A stretch of DNA of 64,000 bases from CAYSBE01 sp046309355 (GTDB taxonomy: Bacteria > Bacteroidota > Bacteroidia > UKL13-3): the NCBI GenBank assembly GCA_046309355.1, contig JBKCPL010000023.1:24097-88096 (forward strand), written 5' to 3'. How positions within the stretch are numbered: position 1 is the first letter of the stretch; each line of letters opens with the position of its first letter. This document shows positions 26,743 to 36,226 of the stretch, in pieces. A program made the position numbers and the translations under genes. The notes below the pieces were generated by a model that was given only the letters and a program-made list of their open reading frames with translations, did no database searches and was not told the DNA's origin.

Positions 26743-27858
26743 ATGAAGAGGTATTTACTCATTTATAGTTTACTGTGTGCAGGCATTACGATGCAGGCTC
26801 AGACTTTATTCCCGGTCGAAGTAAAGGGGAAATTCGGGTATATGAATAACGAAGGGAGCATAAGTATACCTGCCATATATGACTATGCCGATGATTTTAG
26901 CGAAGGCCATGCTGTTGTTGCTCTTAACCGTATGCCATGCCTCATCAACATGCAAAACAAACGTATAATTGACACCGGCTTATACCAGAACATAGGTATG
27001 CTGTCCGAAGGGCTAATTTCAGTAACGGATTTCAAACGCAATAAATACTACATCAACCTTAAAAACGAGCCTGTCATTCAGCTTCCCGGCAATACGTATG
27101 AAGCACGTACTTTCCGCCATGGTTATGCCGTAGTTTCACGTCAGGTAGAGTATCATGAAACAAAGTTTGGCAAGGATGTGGGCACCGTAATATTTGTATT
27201 TGGCTACATTGACAGAAGTGGCAGGCAGGTCTCATCGTTTGACTACGAAGATGCAGATGATTTTTTTAACGGATTTGCCCGTGTAAAAAAGGGTGGACGG
27301 TTTGGAATGATTAACACCCGCATGCAGGAAGTCATACCTGCGCAATTTGAACGTGTGGGTGACGTTTCGCAAAACCGGATTGTGGTTAGTGAAAACAATA
27401 AATTTGGTGCATTGGATACCAACGGACGCTGGGCAATAAAACCGGTTTATGAATTGCTATTCCCGGCCACTGATGGCATGTTGGGGTTTATGCAAAAAAA
27501 TCAGTTCGGTTTTATCGATGTGAATGGAGGTGAAAAGGTGCCTGCAGTTTATGCCGCAATTAAACCTTTTGCCGAAGGCAAGGCAGCTGTCTTAAAAGAT
27601 GGCAAATGGGGATTTATCAATGCCTCCAACGAGTGGGTTTTGCGAAATGTATTTGATGATGCATCCGTATTCAGCGAAGGCATGTGTGCAATATTGTATA
27701 AGCGACAATGGGGTTTTATTGATGCCACCGGTAAAGTCGTAATTCCTACACAATTTGATGCTGTAGGTTCATTCAGCAATGGCATAGCTGATGTGGTATA
27801 CCGAGATATTCCGCTTTACATAAACAAACGTGGGGAGTTTTTACCTATACTGAAATAG
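26743..27858 (+). CDS. Secreted WG-repeat protein
   Basis: The 371-residue protein has a signal peptide (1-19) followed by about eight WG-type repeats, each with a motif like KFGYMNNEGSISIPAIYDYA, or WGFINASNEWVLRNVF, or WGFIDATGKVVIPTQFD. Such repeats form beta-rich chains seen in many bacteria. No enzyme domain is visible and the ligand is unknown. The translation start at 26743 is preferred over a TTG three codons upstream inside the promoter box. Confidence 0.85.
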   Translation: MKRYLLIYSLLCAGITMQAQTLFPVEVKGKFGYMNNEGSISIPAIYDYADDFSEGHAVVALNRMPCLINMQNKRIIDTGLYQNIGMLSEGLISVTDFKRNKYYINLKNEPVIQLPGNTYEARTFRHGYAVVSRQVEYHETKFGKDVGTVIFVFGYIDRSGRQVSSFDYEDADDFFNGFARVKKGGRFGMINTRMQEVIPAQFERVGDVSQNRIVVSENNKFGALDTNGRWAIKPVYELLFPATDGMLGFMQKNQFGFIDVNGGEKVPAVYAAIKPFAEGKAAVLKDGKWGFINASNEWVLRNVFDDASVFSEGMCAILYKRQWGFIDATGKVVIPTQFDAVGSFSNGIADVVYRDIPLYINKRGEFLPILK

Positions 27859-27870
27859 TACACATAGTGA

Positions 27871-29154
27871 TTATTCACGTTTTCTGAAAACAAACTCTAC
27901 CCTTCGATTCATTTGCCTTCCTTCTTCGGTATCATTTGGCACCAGCGGTTGCGCCTCACCTTTGCCTTCATATGTCACTCTGCTTTTTGTAACTCCTTTT
28001 TCAATTAGGTACAGGGCACAGGCTTTTGCCCGCTCTGCTGATAATTTTTGATTATACGCTTCGGTATTGATGCTATCGGTGTGTCCGGTGAGGTGAATGG
28101 ATAACTCTGAATACCGTTGCATAATATCAGCGATGGAATTCAGCTCGTCAAGCGACTGAGGTAAGAGTACACTTTTATCTGTTTCGAATACTACGTTCTG
28201 CAGTGTATAGGTTACATCCGTTTTTAATTCGGGTTCGTGATTCATCAACGAATCATGCTGAGTTGCATATTCGGCATATGCATTTTCGGGTACCAGCGAT
28301 ATGTTATCAAAGTAATAGCGCGTATCGTAGCTAATGTATTTAACCGGCTCTACCAATGTATCCAGTATTGGGTCAAAAACGTTATGAATAGAATCTACCT
28401 GTTGGCGGTACCATTTATCCATTTTTCGCACCTGCTTTTTATACCTGCGGTACTGCTTATTTTTGCTGGTTCCCCACTCAGACGAAGGCATGTACAATGT
28501 TTGGTGATTATATACTGTTTGCGCAATATCCAGTGCCTTTTTCTTGCCTTCGTTATAGTAAAAATACAGATTGCTGTTTTCCGTATTTACCGGGTTTATC
28601 AATCGTCCTATCAGCATAAATTTTTCATTGCCGCTGGCTATGTAGGTTTGTGTATAGGTATAGAATGTTTCGGGTTCTTGCACCTTATTCAAGTCCAGAC
28701 TAATATGAGCTTGTGCAGAAATTAAAACACGCGTTGATACATCAAACGGGGTATCTGAAAAGTGTATGTGAACCGCATCAGGATACGATTCACTCCAAAC
28801 CTTATCTTTTAATGAACGCATCAGTTCAAGTTGCAACGTATACGTTTCGCCTGATTTTAAAGGCTGTTTTAACTCCACCAGTAAATACTCTGTTTCTCCC
28901 GGACTTACTAAACAAATACCATTAATGGATTCAAGACGCATGCGGTCGCGCTTTACCCATCGCTTCTCATAGTGGTAATACATATTTACCGGTTGCTGCC
29001 AGTACAATACCAGACCATATTCATCTTCTTCAAAGTTTCCGTTGGGCACCAGGTTTTGAGCAACTAATATTAAATTACCTGCACATGAGAATACCACTAG
29101 CAGTAGTATTTGCCGAATAGTATCATGCCTGACAGCCGCTAACCGAAATATCAA
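27871..29154 (-). CDS. OmpA-family protein with large N-terminal domain
   Basis: The 427-residue protein has a signal peptide (about 1-33, ending LVAQ), a 280-residue N-terminal domain beginning NLVPNGNFEE that resembles carbohydrate-binding-like beta modules, and a C-terminal OmpA domain with VFETDKSVLLPQS, LTGHTDSINTEAYNQKLS and RRVEFVF. The OmpA part probably holds the protein to peptidoglycan. It overlaps the M16 protease gene by four bases. Confidence 0.87.
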   Translation of the reverse strand: MIFRLAAVRHDTIRQILLLVVFSCAGNLILVAQNLVPNGNFEEDEYGLVLYWQQPVNMYYHYEKRWVKRDRMRLESINGICLVSPGETEYLLVELKQPLKSGETYTLQLELMRSLKDKVWSESYPDAVHIHFSDTPFDVSTRVLISAQAHISLDLNKVQEPETFYTYTQTYIASGNEKFMLIGRLINPVNTENSNLYFYYNEGKKKALDIAQTVYNHQTLYMPSSEWGTSKNKQYRRYKKQVRKMDKWYRQQVDSIHNVFDPILDTLVEPVKYISYDTRYYFDNISLVPENAYAEYATQHDSLMNHEPELKTDVTYTLQNVVFETDKSVLLPQSLDELNSIADIMQRYSELSIHLTGHTDSINTEAYNQKLSAERAKACALYLIEKGVTKSRVTYEGKGEAQPLVPNDTEEGRQMNRRVEFVFRKRE

Positions 29155-32087
29155 TATCCGAAAATTTCTTCGAGTGTAAGCTCTGTTACTTCTCCGTATT
29201 TCTTCAATTCATCCATGTTTACCTTTTCTTTATTTCCCATGATGAAATAGTTAAACGGAGCATTCTTATAGCGTTTCTCGTGAAAGTCTTTAACCGTTTG
29301 CAGATTCATTGAACCCAATTGCTCATACGTAGATATTCTACGGTCAGTTGAAAGACCCAGTTTTTGGGCAGCCATGTAATTGAACAGGATGTCTTCTTTG
29401 ATGATACGCTCGGTTTCAATCTGATTTTTGAGTGCTACTTTTACGTTGTCAAATGCGCTTTCTGTTAAAGGCATATTTTGAAGCAGCTCATTCATGGCAG
29501 GTATAGCCTGGTTTATTTTGTCGGCTTGCGTACCAATATAGGCCATTATGTAGTACGGATCGGTTGCCTTAACCGGTGTATTGAATCGCGAGAATGTAGA
29601 ATAAGCCAGTGCCTTTGATTCACGAATAGTTTGAAAAACAACTGACGACATGCCGCCTCCAAAATATTCATTGAATAAATTAATCACAGGAAGCTGATTT
29701 TCATCAAACGCATCGGGTTGACGATTTAGCCACATGATTTCGGCCTGCACCATGTCGTAGTTCACGAAATAAACTGCATTGCCTTTTGTTTCGGCCCGGG
29801 TAAAGGATACAGGCTTGGGGTAAGGAAGGAGTTTAGTAGGCAACTTGTGCTGCTTGGTCAAAAATAGTGTCAGGTTCTTTAAATCCCTGGGGCCATAGTA
29901 ATACACCTTGTGTTCATAGGTTGTAAGTTGTTTAATTTGGGCAACCAAATCTTTGGCTTTTAGCGCGCGCAATTCGGTTTCTGAAAGTATGTAACGCTGA
30001 GGATTATTTTTTCCGTAAATAGCATAACTGCGCATAGCGCCCCAGAAAATCTGGCTTTTATTTTTCTTGGCATCTGCCCGTTTTTTCAAAATCATTTCAA
30101 CCAGGTTATCCAACGCCTGCTGATCAGCCTTTGCATTAGCCAATAGGTGTTCAAAAAGCTTTGTGGCGGCTTCAAAATTTTCATCCGGACCGGAAACGTA
30201 TACATACACCTGCTCATCGGATGATGAGACTCCAAAATTGCAGGCCAGCTTGTAGAATTCGATACTTAGTTGTTCGGCCGAGTATTTATCGGTTCCCAAA
30301 TATTGCAGTAAATCGATAGCAATAGGGAGGCGTATGTTATTAAACTTGCCCATATCCAGCACGTAATACATATTGAACAATGCATTATCGTTGTTACGTA
30401 CATAATAAACCGGCACATTGCCACCCAATTTCATTTGCATAATATCTCTGTCGTAATCAATAAACACAGGTTTAATTGACTCGGTCTTATTGGTTAGAAT
30501 GGAGGTCACGAAAGGCGATGCATCGGTGCGGTTTACATCAACAGGTGATATTTCAGGCTTTTCTACCTTCACCACATTTTTGTCTTCACCTGTACGTTTG
30601 TATACAACTATATAATCTTGTGTGTAGTAGTTATTGGCAAACTTCATCAGATCACTTTTAGTAATTTTTGATAGCTCATCCAATGATGTGACAACTTCTT
30701 TCCAGTCTTTATCAACGGTAAATGCATTCAGCATTTCGTAGGCTCTGCTATCGTTCGATTCGCTACTACGGATGCGGTCAACTTTAAAATTGGCGATGAT
30801 AGCTTTAAGCCTGTCTTCGTCAAAATCGCCCTTCTTAATTTTTGCAAGTTGCTCAAGCAGTAAATCCCTTACTTCCTCCAGTTTTTGTCCCTGCTTGGGC
30901 TTACCGCCAAGCATGTGTATGCTGTAATCTTTATTTATCCATGAACTTGAATAGGCAGAAAGAACTTTTTGTTTTTGCACGAGGTTTAAATCAATTAGAC
31001 CTGCGGTTGAATTTGATAACAGGTAATCGAGCAGTGTTAAGTACAAAGAAGCTTTATCATTTGCACCGGGAATTTTAAATCCAATCATCATGCTCTCTGC
31101 ATCCGGGCCCACTACCTCCTTAACCACCGGCTGTGCATTTACCGGCTCAGGAGTAAAACTAAACGGTGGCACAGGCTTTGGTTGCATGTAACTAAACTTT
31201 TTGTCAATTTTCTGAATAAGCTCACTGGGGTCAAAATCGCCTGACAAAATAATGGCCATGTTATTGGGCACATAGTAGGTGTTGTAGTAATTTCTAATCT
31301 TAACCAGCGATGGATTTTTAAGGTGCTCAACTGTACCAATGGTTGTTTGTGTACCATACGGGTGGCGGGTAAACAGACCCGACAATAACGCTTCATACAC
31401 CTTGCGGTTATCGTTATCGAGCGAAATATTTTTTTCTTCGTATACTGCTTCCAGTTCAGTGTGAAACAGGCGCAAAATCGGATTACGGAAACGTTCAGCT
31501 TCTATATTCAACCAATTTTCAAGCTGATTGGATGGTATATTGTTTACGTACGCAGTTTGTTCCAGCGAGGTAAATGCATTGGTTCCGGTGGCACCAATAG
31601 CGCCAACCATTTTATCGTATTCATTCGCAATAGCATACTTAGATGCAATCAATGAAACGGAGTCAATTTGCCTGTAAATAGATTTACGCTTCGCATTATC
31701 AACTGTAGTGTTGTACTGCTCATACAACGAATCAATTTTATCGAGTTGTTGTTTTTCCTTCTGCCAGTCTTTTGTACCAAACTTATCTGTTCCTTTAAAC
31801 AGCATATGCTCAAGGTAATGGGCCAGTCCGGTGTTATCAGCCGGATCATTTTTACTGCCTGCCTTGGTAGCGATGTACGTTTGAATGCGTGGCTCTTTTT
31901 TATTAACCGACATCATTACGGTGAGGCCATTTTCCAGGGTATATATGCGAACTTGCAGAGGATCATTGGGAATTACTTTATACGTGTAGCGGCCATCTGC
32001 CGATTTACGTATTTCCCAATCATAACCGGGTTGTGCATATACATTCAGAGCAAAAAGCACGAGCAAAGAGAAGATTGCATTTTTCAT
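29151..32087 (-). CDS. M16-family zinc metalloprotease, secreted
   Basis: The 978-residue protein has a signal peptide (1-18) and a first M16 domain with the inverted zinc motif HYLEH (His90, Glu93, His94) and glutamates near 211-218 (ELEAVYEE) that provide the third ligand. The second half is a paired M16 domain without the motif, as in pitrilysin-like enzymes. It should act in the periplasm on peptides or presequences. It ends over the OmpA gene start by four bases. Confidence 0.93.
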   Translation of the reverse strand: MKNAIFSLLVLFALNVYAQPGYDWEIRKSADGRYTYKVIPNDPLQVRIYTLENGLTVMMSVNKKEPRIQTYIATKAGSKNDPADNTGLAHYLEHMLFKGTDKFGTKDWQKEKQQLDKIDSLYEQYNTTVDNAKRKSIYRQIDSVSLIASKYAIANEYDKMVGAIGATGTNAFTSLEQTAYVNNIPSNQLENWLNIEAERFRNPILRLFHTELEAVYEEKNISLDNDNRKVYEALLSGLFTRHPYGTQTTIGTVEHLKNPSLVKIRNYYNTYYVPNNMAIILSGDFDPSELIQKIDKKFSYMQPKPVPPFSFTPEPVNAQPVVKEVVGPDAESMMIGFKIPGANDKASLYLTLLDYLLSNSTAGLIDLNLVQKQKVLSAYSSSWINKDYSIHMLGGKPKQGQKLEEVRDLLLEQLAKIKKGDFDEDRLKAIIANFKVDRIRSSESNDSRAYEMLNAFTVDKDWKEVVTSLDELSKITKSDLMKFANNYYTQDYIVVYKRTGEDKNVVKVEKPEISPVDVNRTDASPFVTSILTNKTESIKPVFIDYDRDIMQMKLGGNVPVYYVRNNDNALFNMYYVLDMGKFNNIRLPIAIDLLQYLGTDKYSAEQLSIEFYKLACNFGVSSSDEQVYVYVSGPDENFEAATKLFEHLLANAKADQQALDNLVEMILKKRADAKKNKSQIFWGAMRSYAIYGKNNPQRYILSETELRALKAKDLVAQIKQLTTYEHKVYYYGPRDLKNLTLFLTKQHKLPTKLLPYPKPVSFTRAETKGNAVYFVNYDMVQAEIMWLNRQPDAFDENQLPVINLFNEYFGGGMSSVVFQTIRESKALAYSTFSRFNTPVKATDPYYIMAYIGTQADKINQAIPAMNELLQNMPLTESAFDNVKVALKNQIETERIIKEDILFNYMAAQKLGLSTDRRISTYEQLGSMNLQTVKDFHEKRYKNAPFNYFIMGNKEKVNMDELKKYGEVTELTLEEIFGY

Positions 32088-32102
32088 ATGTGGGTGGTTT
32101 AA

Positions 32103-32684
32103 TTATCCGTGAATATGTTCTTTAGTTCCGTAGTTAAGTATGATATTTCCTTCGTATTCCAGAAACTCATTCCAGCGTGCATCAACATCCTCGTGTGGAC
32201 ATAACCTTCGGGCAAGCTTAATAAACAAGGTGTAATGCGTGGCTTCGCTTTGCATCAGTTCGCGGTAAAATGCAGCTAACTCTTCGTCCTGTATGTGTTC
32301 TGATAATACTTTAAAGCGTTCACAACTGCGCGCCTCTATCATAGCGGCAAACAGCAGCCTGTCGAGTAAATTTTTTTCACGCCCCTCACCCCTTCTAACC
32401 ATTTTCATCAGCTCGTTTACGTAATGGTCTTTTCGCTCGCGACCTAGCCTATAACCCCGGTTTAGCATAAATTGATGTACCCGCTGAAAATGTTCCATCT
32501 CTTCGCGTACTAGCTCCGCCATTGCAATTACCAGCTCGGTATGTTCGGGAAAATGCACAATTAATGCAATGGCACTGGAGGCAGCTTTCTGTTCACAAAA
32601 AGCGTGATCGGTAAGCACTTCTTCTATGTTGTGTTGCGCCAGTTCGGCCCAACGCGGGTCTGTAGATAGTTTTAATCTAAACAC
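32103..32684 (-). CDS. miaE: tRNA-(ms2io6A)-hydroxylase
   Basis: MiaE hydroxylates the 2-methylthio-isopentenyl-adenosine at tRNA position 37. The 193-residue protein is a ferritin-like diiron protein with ligands in CEQKAASS, REEMEHFQRVH, ARSCERF and SEATHYTLF. Start is GTG. The substrate modification would need MiaA and MiaB, not in view. Confidence 0.9.
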   Translation of the reverse strand: MFRLKLSTDPRWAELAQHNIEEVLTDHAFCEQKAASSAIALIVHFPEHTELVIAMAELVREEMEHFQRVHQFMLNRGYRLGRERKDHYVNELMKMVRRGEGREKNLLDRLLFAAMIEARSCERFKVLSEHIQDEELAAFYRELMQSEATHYTLFIKLARRLCPHEDVDARWNEFLEYEGNIILNYGTKEHIHG

Positions 32685-32745
32685 GTAGGTTATGCATGAT
32701 TATACAAACACCTGCAAAATACGATGTGTAATCGTAAAATAAAAC

Positions 32746-33609
32746 TCAGCGAGCTGCTTTTATCAACCGGTCGTGTCCATTTGTATCTTTTAGCAACTCA
32801 CATCGGCTGTATCCTTGGCTTATAAACAACTCCAGCGTATCGTGGGCCAGGTACTGATTTAGCTCAGCCATAATCACACCATCAGGCTGCAGTTGGGTCT
32901 TACCGAATTGAGCCAGTTCGCGGTAAAAAACCAATGCATCAGTATCGGGAACAAACAGGGCTGTAGCGGGTTCATAATGCAACACATTGGCACGCATGTG
33001 TTCAGCTTCGCTTACACGTACGTAGGGAGGATTGCTGATAATAAGGTGATACAATGACGAATTCAGTTTAGTTTTATCGGTCAAAAAATCGAGGTGCTTG
33101 AACGAAATATCGGCACGCAAGTGCAAGGCATTATCTGCCGCAACCTGCAACGCTTCTTCACTTACATCAATTGCTGTAACCGATGCACCGGATACGTTTT
33201 TCTTCACTGCAATGGCTAGACATCCGCTGCCGGTTCCTACATCCAGTACCTGAGGATTTGGGTGGTTTAAGGCTTTCAGAAAGTCAATGGCATGAAGAGC
33301 CAACTCTTCTGTTTCAGGTCGAGGAATAAGTACTGAAGTATTGACTTTTAATCGAAAATTTAAAAATGGAGCATACCCAAGTATATACTGCAAGGGTTCA
33401 TGCTTCAGTAACCGACCAATCACTAAATCAAAGCGATGAATTTCAGCTTCACTCAGGTTGCGATTGAGCATCGCAATCTGATGTTTTTTAATGAGCAGCA
33501 TATCCTCAATTAGCCAATTTAGTATAGCTTCTGCTTCAGCCAAGTCGTATTCGGCCTGAAGTTTCTTCAGCATCGAGGTGTATAAGTTACTTAATGTAAT
33601 TTCGGACAT
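32746..33609 (-). CDS. prmC: Release factor glutamine methyltransferase
   Basis: PrmC methylates the Gln of the GGQ motif in release factors 1 and 2. The 287-residue protein has the N-terminal helical domain, LIPRPETEELA, the SAM site DVGTGSGCLAI and the catalytic NPPYV. The divergent ribD starts 48 bases away on the other strand. Confidence 0.95.
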   Translation of the reverse strand: MSEITLSNLYTSMLKKLQAEYDLAEAEAILNWLIEDMLLIKKHQIAMLNRNLSEAEIHRFDLVIGRLLKHEPLQYILGYAPFLNFRLKVNTSVLIPRPETEELALHAIDFLKALNHPNPQVLDVGTGSGCLAIAVKKNVSGASVTAIDVSEEALQVAADNALHLRADISFKHLDFLTDKTKLNSSLYHLIISNPPYVRVSEAEHMRANVLHYEPATALFVPDTDALVFYRELAQFGKTQLQPDGVIMAELNQYLAHDTLELFISQGYSRCELLKDTNGHDRLIKAAR

Positions 33610-33644
33610 GGCATAAGGTAATTAGTGCAACATACGAAAAAGGT

Positions 33645-33652
33645 TACTTTCG
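33645..33652 (+). promoter_or_regulatory. Promoter -7 box for ribD
   Basis: TACTTTCG, one change from TAnnTTTG, lies five bases before the ribD ATG at 33657. Transcription would begin near the start codon. Confidence 0.35.
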
Positions 33653-33656
33653 CAGC

Positions 33657-34715
33657 ATGTTGCAGCACGAATTATATATGCAGCGTTGCCTGGATCTTGC
33701 ACAAAACGGTGCCGGTTATGTTTCGCCAAATCCGCTCGTAGGATGCGTTATCACACACGGTGATAAAATTATAGGCGAAGGCTGGCACCGTAAGTTTGGC
33801 GAAGCGCATGCCGAAGTTAATGCCATACGCAGCGTTGAAAATAAGGCGTTGCTGAAAACGAGTACGCTGTATGTCAATCTTGAACCGTGCAGCCATCATG
33901 GCAAAACTCCACCTTGTGCAGAGTTAATAGTAGAAAGCGGCATACCTCGAGTAGTTATGGGTATGAAAGACCCCTACCATGAAGTGGCAGGAACAGGAAT
34001 AGCCCGTCTGCAAAAGGCCGGAATAGACGTTACGGTAGGTGTACTGGAAGAACAGTGCCACTGGCTGAACAGAAGATTTATTCATTTTGTAACCCAAAAA
34101 AAACCTTATGTTTTTTTGAAATGGGCACAAACTCAGGATGGATTTATTGCGCCTGATGCATCCAAACTTACACAGCAGCAGTTTGAAGAGAAAAGACATA
34201 TTACAGGATTTATTGTACAAAAACTGGTTCATCGCTGGCGCACAGAAGAAGATGCCATACTGGTAGGTACACGTACTGCTATTACAGATAATCCCGCGCT
34301 GAATACACGTGCATGGAATGGGCGTAATCCTGTACGCATTACGATGGATAAAAATTTACGTATACCGCTCACGGCTAAATTGTATGATGGCTCACAGCCT
34401 ACAGTCGTGTTCACCGATAAAAAAACGCCTATTGCTGCTAATGCTTTAGTTACTTACAGAATAATAGACTTCAGTAAAAATATCTGGCCACAAATACTGA
34501 CCGATTTATACGAACAAGGCATTCAATCCTTAATTGTAGAAGGCGGACTTCATACCTTGCAGTCAATTATTAACAGCCATTGCTGGAACGAAATACAGCG
34601 TTTTACCACTCCTGCCACATTGCTTGAAGGTATTGCGGCACCTGCATTTCATGGTCGGCTGGTCAGTGAATCAAGCATCGATAAAAGTACATTAACCGTA
34701 TACATTAACGCATGA
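33657..34715 (+). CDS. ribD: Bifunctional riboflavin deaminase-reductase
   Basis: RibD carries out the second and third steps of riboflavin synthesis. The 352-residue protein has an N-terminal deaminase domain with the zinc motif HAEVNAI and the PCSHHGKTPPC loop, and a C-terminal reductase domain from about residue 150 with EGGLHTLQS. Both domains are complete. The transporter gene overlaps by four bases. Confidence 0.95.
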   Translation: MLQHELYMQRCLDLAQNGAGYVSPNPLVGCVITHGDKIIGEGWHRKFGEAHAEVNAIRSVENKALLKTSTLYVNLEPCSHHGKTPPCAELIVESGIPRVVMGMKDPYHEVAGTGIARLQKAGIDVTVGVLEEQCHWLNRRFIHFVTQKKPYVFLKWAQTQDGFIAPDASKLTQQQFEEKRHITGFIVQKLVHRWRTEEDAILVGTRTAITDNPALNTRAWNGRNPVRITMDKNLRIPLTAKLYDGSQPTVVFTDKKTPIAANALVTYRIIDFSKNIWPQILTDLYEQGIQSLIVEGGLHTLQSIINSHCWNEIQRFTTPATLLEGIAAPAFHGRLVSESSIDKSTLTVYINA

Positions 34716-35575
34716 TATACCTACTGCTTAGTATTGTATTTTCGGTCATTACCGTTTCGTTTTTCAAATTGTTTGAAAAATACGGTGTACATACTTTTTC
34801 AGCTATCGTACTAAATTACATCAGCTGTGTGATACTGGGCAATATCAGCGGTGAGTACGCTGTATCGCTTAGTCCTTTTTATAACGAACCCTGGTTTTTA
34901 GATACACTTGTACTGGGTGCACTATTCATCAGCATATTTATGTCCATTGGCCTTACCGCTCAAAAGCTGGGCGTATCGGTGAGTATGCTGGCTGCCAAAC
35001 TATCGGTTGTTGTACCTGTATGTGTTGCGTTTTTTTTGTACGATGAAACAATTACCCCGCTAAAACTAACCGGTATTTTATTGTCGATGGTTGCCGTTTA
35101 TCTAATAAGCAAAAAAGAGGACGTACTGCATGTTCATCCACTTTATATTTTATTGCCTGTAGCTGTTTTTGCGGGAAGCGGAATGATAGATACTTTATTG
35201 AAACACGTAGAGAAAACGTATATACCTCCGGCCAATGCTACGTCCATCGTCACCACAGTTTTTCTGATGGCGTCCGTATGGGGTAGTGCAGCATGGTTGG
35301 TCATGAAAATTGCCGGAAAATCCTTACCGTTATCAAAAAAGGAAGTTGTGTGGGGACTAGCGCTGGGTTTGCCCAACTATTTTTCTATGTACTTTTTAGT
35401 TCGCACATTAAGTTACTTCAGCGAAGCCAGCCGAATTTTTCCAATCAACAATATTGGTATAGCAGCTTCTACAACATTAGTAGGCGTACTGATATTTCAT
35501 GAAAAAATCAGCAGGCTTAATCTGGCCGGTATTATATTAGCCGTAATAGCCATCGTGCTCATTTCATTTACCTGA
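34712..35575 (+). CDS. EamA/DMT-family transporter
   Basis: The 287-residue protein has about nine or ten membrane segments in two halves, matching the EamA duplication; the motifs LSVVVPVCVAFFLYDETITPLK and NNIGIAASTTLVGVLIFHEKIS are the repeat ends. Substrate unknown. It overlaps ribD by four bases and the next gene by one base. Confidence 0.87.
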   Translation: MIYLLLSIVFSVITVSFFKLFEKYGVHTFSAIVLNYISCVILGNISGEYAVSLSPFYNEPWFLDTLVLGALFISIFMSIGLTAQKLGVSVSMLAAKLSVVVPVCVAFFLYDETITPLKLTGILLSMVAVYLISKKEDVLHVHPLYILLPVAVFAGSGMIDTLLKHVEKTYIPPANATSIVTTVFLMASVWGSAAWLVMKIAGKSLPLSKKEVVWGLALGLPNYFSMYFLVRTLSYFSEASRIFPINNIGIAASTTLVGVLIFHEKISRLNLAGIILAVIAIVLISFT

Positions 35576-36189
35576 TGCTATTCGAAGATTCATATCGCAC
35601 CATTAAAACACAAGGCTACGGGGAGTATAAGGAAAGAGGCAGTCGCTTTATTGCTTATACGTTTCATGTGCATGATGAAGAACAGTGTAAAGAAATTATA
35701 CAACAGATAAAGAAAGAACATCCGCAGGCAGCTCACCATTGCTATGCATATGTGCTTGGTATAGCTGGCGAATTAAAGCGGTTTAATGACGACCGTGAAC
35801 CGGCTAATACCGCAGGAAGACCCATCCTGCGAGCTATCACCGCTCAGCAATTGACACGAACTCTGGTAGTAGTGGTACGCTATTTCGGTGGAAAACTGCT
35901 AGGCATACACGGACTAATTGAAGCCTATGAGGGAGCTGCAATTACTGCCCTTCAAAACAGCGAAACCGAAGAAGTTATAATACAGGAACAGCTTGAACTA
36001 ACCGCCTCATACGAACACGAAAACGATCTATTCAGGCTTATCAAGCACTACAACCTTCAGGTACTTTCACATCACCATGGCGATACGGTAACCATACGCG
36101 TAGCTGTTCGCAAGTCTGATGCAGACGAATTTTTGAAGGCTGTGAAGCTGAATTATCATCTATCTGTGAAATTTTTGACCGAAGATTGA
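35575..36189 (+). CDS. YigZ/IMPACT-family protein
   Basis: The 204-residue protein has an N-terminal UPF0029 domain with KERGSRFIAY, HHCYAYVLG, DDREPANTAGRPIL and VVVRYFGGKLLG, all family signatures, and a C-terminal DUF1949 domain. The eukaryotic relative IMPACT modulates translation stress kinases; the bacterial role is not settled. Its ATG overlaps the transporter stop (TGATG). Confidence 0.92.
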   Translation: MLFEDSYRTIKTQGYGEYKERGSRFIAYTFHVHDEEQCKEIIQQIKKEHPQAAHHCYAYVLGIAGELKRFNDDREPANTAGRPILRAITAQQLTRTLVVVVRYFGGKLLGIHGLIEAYEGAAITALQNSETEEVIIQEQLELTASYEHENDLFRLIKHYNLQVLSHHHGDTVTIRVAVRKSDADEFLKAVKLNYHLSVKFLTED

Positions 36190-36214
36190 TACACATTTTA
36201 CACGTGCTAATCAA

Positions 36215-36222
36215 TATCTTTG
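36215..36222 (+). promoter_or_regulatory. Promoter -7 box for the T9SS metalloprotease
   Basis: TATCTTTG matches TAnnTTTG and lies four bases before the first ATG (36227) and ten before the second (36233). The second ATG may be the true start. Confidence 0.5.
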
Positions 36223-36226
36223 CTCC